A stretch of DNA of 64,000 nt. Source: Heterotrichella gracilis. Taxonomy: Eukaryota > Sar > Xanthophyceae > Tribonematales > Xanthonemataceae. Location of the stretch: the NCBI GenBank assembly GCA_032358255.1, contig JAULBX010031039.1:1-64000 (forward strand), given 5' to 3'. The notes under the pieces were generated by a model. It was not told the origin of the DNA and did not search any database. It saw only the letters and a list, made by a program, of their open reading frames with translations. Shown here in pieces: positions 22,676 to 33,700 of this stretch; position 1 is the first letter of the stretch, and every line of letters starts with the position of its first letter. The translations under genes were made by a program, and so were the position numbers.

Positions 22676-25600
22676 CTAGGGTTTGAATGTTGGCGCCTGG
22701 CGTGTGCCTCCATAGGATGCCTCGAACAGCACCCGGGGGAGGAAATCCCGGTATGGATCCCTCCTCCTTGCATCCACCAGGTATTGTATCCCCCCTGCAA
22801 CCTGCACAGCCACACCACACCACTGACTACCGGAGCACTCAACCTTGCCAACACAGGGGTGGTGCAATTGCATGTGGGGTGCGCGGTTGCAGAGTGCACA
22901 GGCAGATGTGTTTGTCAAGATACCGCTAGCGCCGGGTGGTATCGATAGTGGGACTATTTTCATGTAGGCAGAGAGCGTGGGGCAAGTTCCTCCCCTTGGA
23001 AAACACCCTGTCCTTCCTTGCCATTCTAACCCTATCACACTCACCTGGTTCTGTATGCTGGCGTAGGTCTCCTCCACCCATCCTTCGCTGTCCAAATCAT
23101 CCCGCTGCGTGATGATGGGCTGACCAAACAAATAGTAGAACCGAGGTGGTAGTTTGGGGACTGAAATGGGGGCCAGGAAAACCTCCTCTACCGTACTTGA
23201 TGCGCTCACCCCCCTGCGTGCCTGTGTGGAAAGGGGAGGAAGTGGATGAGAAAGGGGTGTGTGGGGTTGGGTGGGGGGGGAGGTATGCAGGAGTGCGCAT
23301 GCGGTGGTTGCGTGACAGAGATAGCAAGCGGTATGGATGCATTGGGGTTGGTGTACAAATGCAAGCAATCCACCATCTCCTTTCAGGCAGCCAGATTGCG
23401 TGCACATGTTGGCAACAGTGCCAAACACTCAAGCCCGTCACCCTGCTACCTGCCCCTCACATGTAACTTCTCAAAAAAACCTTGAGCTAGCATGCAGGAC
23501 CCTAGTATACCAGCACACACTTCAACCCTAACAAATTTTCAGATTTGGCACACACTCAACCCCCAACAATGGTTCAGACCTGGCACCCACACATACCCTA
23601 GGAATTCCCGACAGTTGCTCCACCGCCCTCTCCCCCACAAATGGCAGCTGCAGGAGGTCCTTCTGGTCCAGCACCATTTCGACCCCATCCTCGGCCCCAA
23701 TGGCGGAGAAGGGCACAATTGTGGCCCCAAATCTGGCCGCCATTCGCACAAATTCCGCGCGCTCCGGCCAGAAGAGCTGGTACTTCTCCCCCTTGCCCTT
23801 GTATGCCTGGGAGTATGGGGGGGCGATACGTCAATGCAGCACCAAGCAGCAGCACGTGTACACTGGTTTCCACTGCTACACTGTCCTCAGGTGTGCTCAG
23901 CAGGGTTTGATGCATGCGCCTCTGCAATCCACTCTTTCATAACACCACGCCTTGCGTCCATCAAGGATGGGGAGATGCCATGCAAAGCAGTTGAGGCTTC
24001 TGTATGTAGGGCGCAAAGCATTCATAACACGCAGAGGTTCTTCAGCAACCTTTCACTTTCTTTCAAAGGTAATTCCGCCCAAAACATCGCAATACATCAT
24101 CCAATCTCACTCCTGTGGCACCTACCTCTCGTACCCCCCCTGGGAACAGAAGCACTTTTCTACCCCCCATGTTTCCTCCCCAACCACAGCAGTACATCAT
24201 CCCCTTTTAACTCCTGTGACGTACCTCTCGTACCCCCCCTGGGAACAACAGCACTGCCTCCCCGTTCTTCATCAGGCGGTAGAAATTCCTGCCCCCAACA
24301 GGCACCGCCCCAAATGTGCTCATGAAGGACCCAAATGCGCCTGCACCCCCCCGCTGTTGCCCCCTCTCCTCCTCCCTACCATTCCCCCTGGAGGTGGGTG
24401 ATGCCCCCTCCTGATCCCGCTGCACTTGTCCACCCTGCAAATGCAAAGCAAAAAGGTTCTGTATCAAATCCTCAATTTACCGGTCTGCCAACATTGCGGC
24501 ATGGTTACAATGAGTAAGGCCCCCGCAGTTGAAAAATAATGAAATGATACTCAAGTCCCGAGCAAAGCGCTATTCAATCCCAAAGAGAGCAATTCCCAGT
24601 CCCGGGGGGGCACACACAGGGCAACACTCTGCCTACATGCATGCGCAACCCCCCACCCCCGTCCCCCCCCTCACCTGGAACACAAAGGGGTGCGTCAAAC
24701 CCCTCAGAAGGGTCTTCTTCTGCCTCAGAAACTCCTCCACCAGGGGGAAAACGTCAAAGGCGTAGGTCTGGTGGTTGCCCACAAACAGGATGGGGCGGCC
24801 GGAGGGTACCGCACCCAGGCCCTGCGAAACCCTACCGCTAGGGTCTGTCGAGAAGAACACGGGGCTGACCAGGCGCTTCAGGGTGGTGGTGGCGCTGGAA
24901 GAGATGGAAACGGGGAGGTAAGTAGGCGGGGTCATTGCAACAGCAACGGTTTGTGCCGCGCAGGTGTAGGTTACATTGAACACCCACTGTTAAGCAGCCA
25001 GCTCACCGGGGCAGATCGGCTGGCGTGGCTTCATTGAGGGATGATAACATGCCTATGACTCTCTTCCATTACCTCTTCCTGGCAGGTATGGGTTTGACAA
25101 ATTAGAGTTTTGCTTAGCAATTATATATAGGGTTTCCGTCACCCACCGCTCCGCCACCAGGTCCAGCTCCCTCTCACTGGGCAGCTCCACAGGCGTGGCT
25201 GCAGACCCAAAACCAGCCGCGGCCCTGCGTTCAGGCAGGGGGCAGGACAGGCTCCTCTCGCCTACGTAGAAGCCCTGTGCTTTCAGTATGTCCACCAGGT
25301 TGATGCCTGCCTCCTGGAGGAGCGCGTGGCTGCCCCCCGGAATGACCTGGGAGATGGACATAGATGTAGGTGTGGATGCCTGGCGTGCATGTGTGGATGT
25401 GGAGGGAGTGACGGGTGTGTATATGCCGTCAAGCATGCTTGCATGCTGCCATGCCGTGTGTGCATATCTGTACACTGGGGGCATGCACATGCTGCCATAC
25501 GTGTCCAACACTGGATATCTACATGCATATGTATGATTGCATTTACATGCGTCCTCGTATATGCGCGTGTATACATGCATGGGTCCATGTGTGTGTTGCG

Positions 25601-28600
25601 CTGCCACTGGGCGCCACATGGCGCGTTTGCCTTGAACGCATGTGGGCGGGGAGGCACTAGGTCCCCCCATGTGTGCGCTGCTGATGTGGCATTAGCTACA
25701 TTGGGCAAAGGCATTGCTTGGGCCCAGCCACCGGCCACCATGCGGGAGATACATTGGGCTGTAGACCTATACACCTTACATCCCTGCCTGTAAAGGTTGC
25801 AATGAGTACGCACACCCAAATTGAGCCGTGCCGCCACCCGCCATGCAGGAAAGATGGGTCCAATTCTAAACAAAAACATGGCATTATGCATAATGTAAAC
25901 CACTTGGTAGCCGTTCAGCAAGCACAGTGTGCTTACACCGTGGCTTCAAACGAACCCCAATCCATCCCGTTGCTATTGAAACCCGCGCACCTGACAAGCA
26001 ACATTTTACAAACCCACTGATCCCAGCACAAAACCCTAATACAAGGCTTCCTCACCTTGACCGCGGCACGCGGGAGCTCCTTTTCCAGCCGCTTGGCTTC
26101 CTCTGCTGACGGCAGCAGCAGGTCGTTTTCCCCCACCACCACCAGCACCCGCTGGGTCACCCCTTTCAGCTTCCCTGTCAGCCAGGCGTTGCCCTGCAGA
26201 TGTAAGCAGGTGTGGTGGTGTCACAGTAAACGTAGGGCGCTGGCATTACAGACACTGTATGAGGTTATGCGTGGGGATTACAAGCCATGTCAATGTAGAG
26301 CACGCATCATACATGTTTGGCAGCCTGCTCTACATCGCTGCAAGTGTGCATAACGCCTTGACACAGACTTAAAATAATAAGGAGGCTGGAGCATCAGCGC
26401 CCTTACTGACAAACCCGACGAACACCCTATCCACCAACCCCTGTCAACATGAACAGTGTGCTGTCATTTTCCAGCATCACAGGGCCCCACACAGGATCCT
26501 AGCCGGCGTTTTCCAAAACCCTACCTGTGCCAGCAGCTGCAGCTTCCACTCCAGGGTCTCAGGGGGCAAAATGGTTGCCAGGGCGGACAGCTGGGGGATC
26601 AGATTCTGCAGATTTTCCGCAAATTTGGCAGCCTGGTCTGGCCAGGATAGGGAGGGGTCAATCCCGTGTGCGGCAAGCCCTATAGGGTTCCCAAGCACAG
26701 GTGCAAGGGCCACTGGGACGGCGGAGTAGAACTCCTGCGGCCGTAGGGGTTTCTTAGCGTCAGGGTAAAGGGTTTAGGGTTTCCTAGCATTGCCACAGGC
26801 CACTAGCACAGCTGCGCAGATCTAAGAGTTCAAACTCCTGTGGGGCATGCCATGTTGTCCGATATCCATTCGCTTGAACAGCACTGCCAGAATGGCTGTC
26901 AGTCTGCCAAGCATGCGCCGCAATGAGCATTGGCCAACAGCCTGCAATGCAAAGTATTGAAGAGAAAATGATAACAAACAGATTTTGCTGAAATGCAAGC
27001 GTAGGTTCAACCATGAGATATCATGGGCAAAAAAAGCACCCACCTTTGGCACCTGGGGGAGCAGCTGGCCCATGGCCGCCCAGGGGGAGCGCTGGAAGGA
27101 GGTGGCGGGGTTGACAAGCACTATCCTGTCGACCAGCCCAGGGGTCTGCAGCGCCACCGCTAGCGCCAGCACCCCTCCAAAGGACTCGCCTAGCAGGTAC
27201 ACGGGGCGGGAAGGGGGGAAGGAGGAGACCTCTGATTGGAGGAAATCCCTGTGGAATGGGGGGTGGAGAAAGGGTGGGGATGGGTACACAGAAATGTAAG
27301 TTTACTGCCGTTGGAAGCCATGGTGGTGTCCTCAGCCATTTTATGGGCGACCGTTTGAACACATGTGGAGCAGGGTCCAATTATTTGGCCCAATCAGCGG
27401 CCAATGCACTCCTCTGTTGAGGATTTGACCCCTATTGAACCCTGTACTCCAATTTCCAATCCTAAGTGGGGCAAGCAACACAAACCCTACCTAATGATAG
27501 CCACCAAGCCCTCGAATGACGTCCGATCGGTCGCTGGGATCACAAAGGTCTTCAGATCAAAGTAGGGCGTGAGGAGGGGGAACTGGCGAGAAGCTGCCAA
27601 GCCAGTCCCATCAATGCCAGGGATGTATATGATGTAGGGGAGCTGGGCAGGGGGTGGCGCGCCAGGGGCCCGGGGGGCAACAAAAGGCGAGGTGAAACGG
27701 GGGGGACCAGCTGCAAATGGTGGAGTATTGTCATTGGCTTTCCGGCGTTATGCTGTGTCCTATTGGCGGTTGTAAGCATATGCATGGACAATTGCTTGCA
27801 ACCACATTGCACCTACATTTGTAAACACAACCGCTCTTACATAAACCATGCACCCCACGTCTACCCTGACGGATGACATAGTGTCCACGCTGTTCATGAC
27901 TGTGTTTCCCATGGTCATATGTAATCACCTACATGCCTGGTGCTGCTGCATGCCAGTATGCGCTGTTTGCAATCCCATCACCATACATATGGCGATCCTT
28001 GGTTCAGCCAGGCTACCCTTGCACAATTTACGCTGCCCACCACGTGCCGAATGTCCACATGTATGCATGCAGGAACACGCTTGCCAAGCATGTGCATCAC
28101 CTAAGGCATCTTGTGCGCGTGCACATGCCATGTATCCCATCATGTGCGCATTTCCATGCATGGCCGCACCATCTCCTGCCACCACATTCTGCATCGGCGA
28201 CTTGGTGCTGGTCAGCAGGTCCTCCTGGGGGGTGAGGGGCCGGGGGATGGCTGTGGATGTGGATGTGGGTGGGGCTGTGTCTGGAATGGGTGACATGATG
28301 CCCCCTGGCGCTGTCAACGCTGATGGTATCACGGGCTGCGCCTGTGAAGGTGGTGGTGGCGGCGGTGGTGGCGGTGGTGGCGAGTCGGCACTGCCATTGG
28401 TCTGCGCTATTGGCACCACAGGCAGCAGTTGTGCCGGCAGTGGTTGTGGTGAGTCGGCGCTGCCATTGGTTTGCACTGATGGCACAACCGCCTGTTGCTG
28501 AGTCAGCAGTGGTTGTGGTGGGTCGGCACTGCCATTGGCCCCGCTGGCGCCGTTGGTGGGCGCTGCCGCTTGGAGGGTCAATGGTGGTGGGGGCAGGGTT

Positions 28601-28784
28601 TTGTCAGGGACCCCGTTCTGGGAGGGAAGGCCTGCGAGTGCAAAAGCGTTTGTTTAGGTTGATAAGTCACAGAACTGCATTGGTGACAGAGTTGCTTACG
28701 TTGTCGGATTTGATGGGGGGTTGAGGTAAGCAGGGTACAAAGGCGGTGGTAAACCCTAGGAGGGTGCATGGCAACTGCGAACAT
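22676..28784 (-). CDS. Phytyl ester synthase-like hydrolase/acyltransferase, 12 exons, 820 residues
   Basis: Exons (5' to 3'): 28784-28700, 28631-28170, 27710-27491, 27248-27044, 26734-26525, 26193-26056, 25346-25147, 24894-24675, 24434-24225, 23806-23597, 23221-23045, 22801-22676; all phases fit. Plant PES1/PES2 proteins of plastid plastoglobules esterify phytol and make triacylglycerol from released acyl groups. The same two-domain order is seen here. An alpha/beta hydrolase part has YIIYIPGIDGTG, the nucleophile in GESFGG (Ser about 278), Asp418 in GENDLL and His447 in GGSHALL. An acyltransferase part has GNHQTYAFD (His about 548), LLFPGGVRE (about 642-650), then KGEKYQLFWPE and FVRMAARFGA. 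The first 150 residues are low complexity, with three NGSAD repeats and a Pro run, and start with an Arg/Ser/Thr-rich stretch suited to a plastid transit peptide. An ATG five codons downstream (28769) is an alternative start. PES subtype and substrate are inferred. Confidence 0.9.
24105..24265. repeat. Tandem duplication of the end of exon 9 inside the next intron of the PES-like gene
   Basis: The plus-strand segments at about 24110-24160 and 24212-24260 share CTCCTGTG, CTCTCGTACCCCCCCTGGG and AACA-AGCACT in the same order, with a period of about 101 bp. The right copy carries the real end of exon 9 and its donor. The left copy is an intronic duplicate that repeats the exon end and donor region. 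Confidence 0.75.
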
Positions 28785-30799
28785 GAAGAATCAAACCTAG
28801 TGCGCGACACAGGGCTGCGCGACCCAAGCACGGCTGCACAACATCACAACCCAGGCCAAGCCACAGCCATGCGCATGCCCAAAGTCTGAGGGGTCACGCA
28901 GTGGGCAAAATACCTTGCGTTTTCACAACTAAACTTTAATGATACAACTAATACAACTAACGCAATTTCAAAGTAGGATATATGCAGCCTGCTTGTGGTG
29001 GGACATGATATGCCAGGCAATGCCACGACTGGGCGCAGTGTTGAAGTGCAAGTCAGTAAATAACTGCAAGCAAGCAGGATTCGACCCTGCCATATGCATG
29101 CAAATGAAAGCCATGCATCCAAGTACATACGTTGCGATGCGGTAGTGTGGCCCCCAAAAATACAAGAAACTCACACCATTGCATACTTGACACAACACCT
29201 ACTCAGATCGTTGCATCGCCTCAAGGGATCGTCGCACAGAAAGCGACAAATAGGGCAGGCTCTCCAAGGAGCGCCAACCACAACCATCAAAAAACAAGCC
29301 CCTCGCCAGATAATCACCGTTACAAGGACCGCACTAACAGCCGTAGGAGACCGATCCGAGCGAGCCGCAGGCTAAAAAAAAGTGATTTTATGCATGGGGA
29401 CGCTGTGGGCCACTCGATACATTTTAGGCTACGTGGTGTGAGTGGCGTGCAAGCACGGTGGGGAGTGTAAACGCACCATCCTGTCCTGTGTGGCTGGAAG
29501 CAGAGCACCGCACCGCCGCCCTGTGGGCGCGCCTGGTGGCGGTGGGAAGGGTGGGTGCTCGTGGTGGTGCCACTGCTGAGGTGTGGGGGCGCTGTTGCTG
29601 GGGTGCTGTGGGCAGTCGCTGGGCGGTGTGGGCGCGCCCCGCCATGGCTGCGGTTTCGACTGGCTGCGGTGCGGTGTTGTGGCGGAGTGGCGTTGTGTTG
29701 AGGAGTGAAACAGTCAACGAGTGAGCGACTGGTGTTATGGGAAGCAACTGGGAAACTAAGACTCGCCCACTTGCAGTACTGGCAGTCTCTGCGGCTGTTA
29801 TTGTATACTCTGCACCAACGCCGCCTTGATACGTGTAGTGTGCTGTTTTGCAACCGTGTTCATACCGGCGAGTGTCTTTGGGTTGCGGGCGTATGGCTCT
29901 GGTTAAACTAGTTGCTGCCGCGCTAGCCAGGGTTTTGACATACCCTTCCATTAGGGTATTCCGAATATTGCCAGTTAATAAACCCGGAATATTGGCCAAA
30001 ATACCATGGCCAAAATTCCACATGCATGCACAGGATGAACGAACACATATTGTAACATCTGCAACGCGCCAGCACCTTTCTGCCTGCCGTTTTTACCTTT
30101 TGCAATCAGCAGCTGTGCACCCGGCACTGCCCACAATTGCAACGGGCATCGTCACCAGATATCTTCAACCTCACTTCTCGACGGCTAGCCAGCTTGACTT
30201 CATAGCCTGTTCCCACTCGGCGTTGCATGCTCCCTATCGCGAGCAGGGATCGAGCTTGTCTGCGAGATCTGCCACTAAATTACCTCCAGCGGCGTGAAAC
30301 CGCTTGCCTGGGCGAAACACATCAAGATACTGTGGCAGATACGCCTAGCTTCCGACACCCTAAAATAGGCGTGCTAGCCGCTGTTCCCTGCCCAATGCAG
30401 TAGAATGGCGCTTGTAACTGGCAGCATTGGCTGTAACCAGTACGCCTCGCACGTATTGCCAAACGTGCGCATGGCATCGCTGAGCAAGGTAGGGTCCACT
30501 ATGCATGCATATCAACGTGCTTCAAGCATGTCCCGCTAGCTTGCCAGCAGCCACTGGCGCATCATTTCGTATGCGATTTTGCATAGTGGGTGGTGTATAT
30601 AAGTCTGTGCGCCCCACAGGAAAGCCATGCATGTTGTCGCAAGTGTACACTACTTGGCATGGAGTGGCACCCTGGCTGACCCTGATATCGATCACGGCTA
30701 CCGCCACCTCAAGCAACAACCCTGATCACACATATTCCATCCCCAAACACTGGAGGAAGAGGTCGCTTTGACAAAACCCCCCCACACCCACCGTTGCAG
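28785..30799. other. Divergent intergenic region between the PES-like gene and the isoamylase-like gene
   Basis: Both genes read outward, so their promoters should lie here. A TATATAAG at 30596-30603 fits a promoter for the isoamylase-like gene, with possible ATGs at 30625 and 30629 just downstream. A GC-rich block (about 29480-29720) has long open frames on both strands, but none resembles a protein. The palindrome-like GGCCAAAATACCATGGCCAAAA occupies about 29993-30014. The first exon of the isoamylase-like gene probably lies between 30600 and 30780 but was not resolved. Confidence 0.5.
30596..30603 (+). promoter_or_regulatory. TATA-like element upstream of the isoamylase-like gene
   Basis: TATATAAG lies about 200 bp before the first supported exon and about 30 bp before two ATGs. 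Its position fits a core promoter; this is inference from sequence and context only. Confidence 0.35.
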
Positions 30800-33700
30800 T
30801 TACCACAATTCCCCCCCACCTCCACCACCATCCCCCGCAATGTCCCCTTCCGCACCCCCCCTCCCCATCACCACCACCATCACCACCGCACCATCCGATG
30901 CGAAACCTACTCTGGGGGCTCTGGGGGCGTTGGTGGGGGCAACGCACCACCAGCCACAATCCCCACCCCACCCCCCACCGCACCACCGGCCTTTCTGGAG
31001 TTTGAGCGGCCTCACTTGTATGTCTACCCTTGCAAAAATGGCGTAGAGGTGCGAAGAAGTTCGGTAAATCCCTGCAAAACCCTACCAGAGGGTAATTTGA
31101 AACACCAGGAACCCTGGGCCGCAGAGCTGCTGGCTAGCTGTTAACCCTCCTTGCGCCTCATACCCCATGCCATGTGTTGTTATCATCTGGGCTGCTCGCG
31201 TCTACACTCCTCAAGTCATATTACACCCCCTTCCCCTGCAAATTGGAAGGCTTACTGCCTGCCCCCCTCCCATTTCCCCCCCTCCCTTACAGTTGGTGCC
31301 ATCAACCTCCGCGCCATGCCATTCCCCCCCCACCCCTGGTCGCCCTTGCGCGCGTAGTGACTGTGTTTCCTCCCCTCCCAGGTCCGCGCTACCGTTGCCC
31401 CCCAGACCGGTGGTTCCCTGGTGACCATCACAGTGAGCAGCCGCAAGGAGCTGGAGGGGGAGATGCTGCTGCACTGGTAAGGGGAGGGAACTGCTGCCCC
31501 TGCAGGGATGTGGGAGGGCGTGGGAGGGGTAGTTGGTTCCTTGCAGTCCAGCATGACATCTTCTTTGAGCCGTTGGGGTCACAAAGGCAATACATCGCAG
31601 ATGCACACTAATCGGATCTGCACACCGGCCATGCTGCCCAAAACCCTATTGTAAGTGCAAGCCCAAAACCCTATTGTAAGTGCAACCCTGTCACCCCTCC
31701 TCCCCTCCCCTCGCAGGGGCTTCTACCGCACCTCCCTGGCAAAGTGGCACCACCCCAAGGAGATCGAAATCCCAAACTCCGCCATGGACCCCCAGTCGGG
31801 CGCCATGCGGTCCCCAATGCTGCCTGTGGCTCCCAGCGGGCGCACAAATCCAGATTTGCCACCAGACATAAAATTGGTCCCCGGCGCGGGGTTTTCTCAA
31901 TCCTGGCAGCTCACCATGACTGTCCCCCAGAAACTCTCCCCCATGACATTTGCATGTTGCCCCCTGCTGAAAGGGGCGGAGGAGGGGGCGGTGGGCAGGT
32001 ATTTCCCGCCTCTCCATGGCCTGCACTGCGCGGTGCCCGTCGGGCTGCTCCCCGGGACCCCCGAGCTAGGTGAGGGGACAGCAAAAAATTTATGAGCGTG
32101 GGATTTGTTGCATGTGTCCAAGGATTTCATGCATTGCTCATGAGGCCATAATTCTAATAATGAGGGCGTACTTTAGTCGTGTAGCCCTTATTACATGGGT
32201 AAGTTATACATGCCATTTCCCCCCCAATGACCCTGGTTAAGTAAATTGAACCCTTTGTCCTCATTTATGGAATTCGCCCCAGATTAGAAGAAAGAAAGAA
32301 AGGGAACGCACAGAGGCGTAGTTAGGGGGCCACTGGCTCGCACCAGGACACCACACCAGCCAGAACGGCTGGTCGAATAGGCCTCAAAGCCCTGATTAGC
32401 CAATACCAACAGGCAAAATCCTCCGTCCCCCAGGTCCGATGTGACCTCGGAAGACTCCTCACATAACACTCACCTTTTCCTCCCCCCGCAGGCGCCACCC
32501 TTGTGGACGTGAGTGAGGAGGGGCGGGCCACCGTCAACTTTGCTGTGCAGTCGCGGTATGCGGCTGCAGTCACGCTGGTGCTACTCAGACAGGTGAGGAG
32601 GGCCAAGTGTGGGGTTAGGGGCTGGTGTTGTAGGGTCTGGGCTAGGGTTTTGCGCTGCGTTGTGGTATGCGGATGCTGCTCCGGCAGGTGAGGTGTGTGA
32701 GGCCAGGGTTTGGCAGTCAAAGCCAGGATTGAGGCCTTTTCCCAAATCCCCATCTTGGTAATACATTTTCTTTTTACGCCTCTGCGCAGTGGGTACATAT
32801 TCCTTTGTTTACCCAGTGGGTACATTTCATGATTTTCCCCCCACAAAATGATGTAACAAAAAGTATTCTTCCAACAAAACGTTATCAATTCCTGCAGGGT
32901 CCCGATGCCATCTCCGGTGCCATGGAGCTTGCTCTTGACCCCGTCATCCACAAGACAGGCGACACCTGGCACATAGCTGTAACGGGCCTCAAAAACATAT
33001 ACAGCATGCGCTACGCGTGGCGGGCGCTGCCTGCGGCGCTGTGGGAGGGGAACCTGAACTTCCACCCAGGTAAGGGGCGGTGGGAGGTAATTGGGAGGGG
33101 TAGAAGGCTAGCTAAAACATGCACTATGGCCCATAGTCTATGGGCGGTGCCTGCGGCGCTGTGGGAAGGAATGTGGGTCCTTGGCAGATTTGGATCAGGG
33201 TTCTGGGTTAGGGGTCGAGGGTATCTACTGCATGTGCTGCTCGTGGGGGGCGCTGCTTGTGGCGCTGGAATTCCCACAGTGGGAAGGGAACTTGAATGTC
33301 CTCCAAGGTACGGGGCTATGTTAGGGTTTGGTGAAGGGTCAAAACGATAGACAAAAGGCATGTCGATGCGTGGAGGCCTGTGGGATCAAGGCAAGGTCTT
33401 TGGCTGGGCTTAACTAGGGTGCGAGTTAGGGTCCGAGGGTACTTGCTGCAAGCGATGTGCGTGGTGAGTGCTGCCTGCAATGCTGCGTGTCCCCTGAAGG
33501 AAACATCAATTCCCTCCTCCTCAACGACTTTGGCAGAGTTTGAATCAGGGGTTTGGGTATGGCGTGATTACGATTTCTGGACGACTTATCAGGGTACCCA
33601 ATACAACCCCGCAGCAGTGCAAACTTTCTGCGCCACGAGAACCCGTGCATGGCAGTTTCCGCTGTACCTGTGCCATGGTTCCTTGTGCTCCCTAATCCAA

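Noticed and set aside
23597-26734. Three PES-like exons of exactly 210 bp as evidence of exon duplication
   Set aside because: Their encoded sequences are unrelated, so the equal length is coincidence.
29060-29145. tRNA on the minus strand (GCAGG-GTCGAAT-CCTGC arm)
   Set aside because: The T-arm is good, but the anticodon stem does not pair and no acceptor stem is found; nearby TGCATG palindromes make chance hairpins common.
29424-30023. 199-codon minus-strand open frame
   Set aside because: It lies in a GC-rich stretch, is open on both strands, and has no recognisable domain or splice support.
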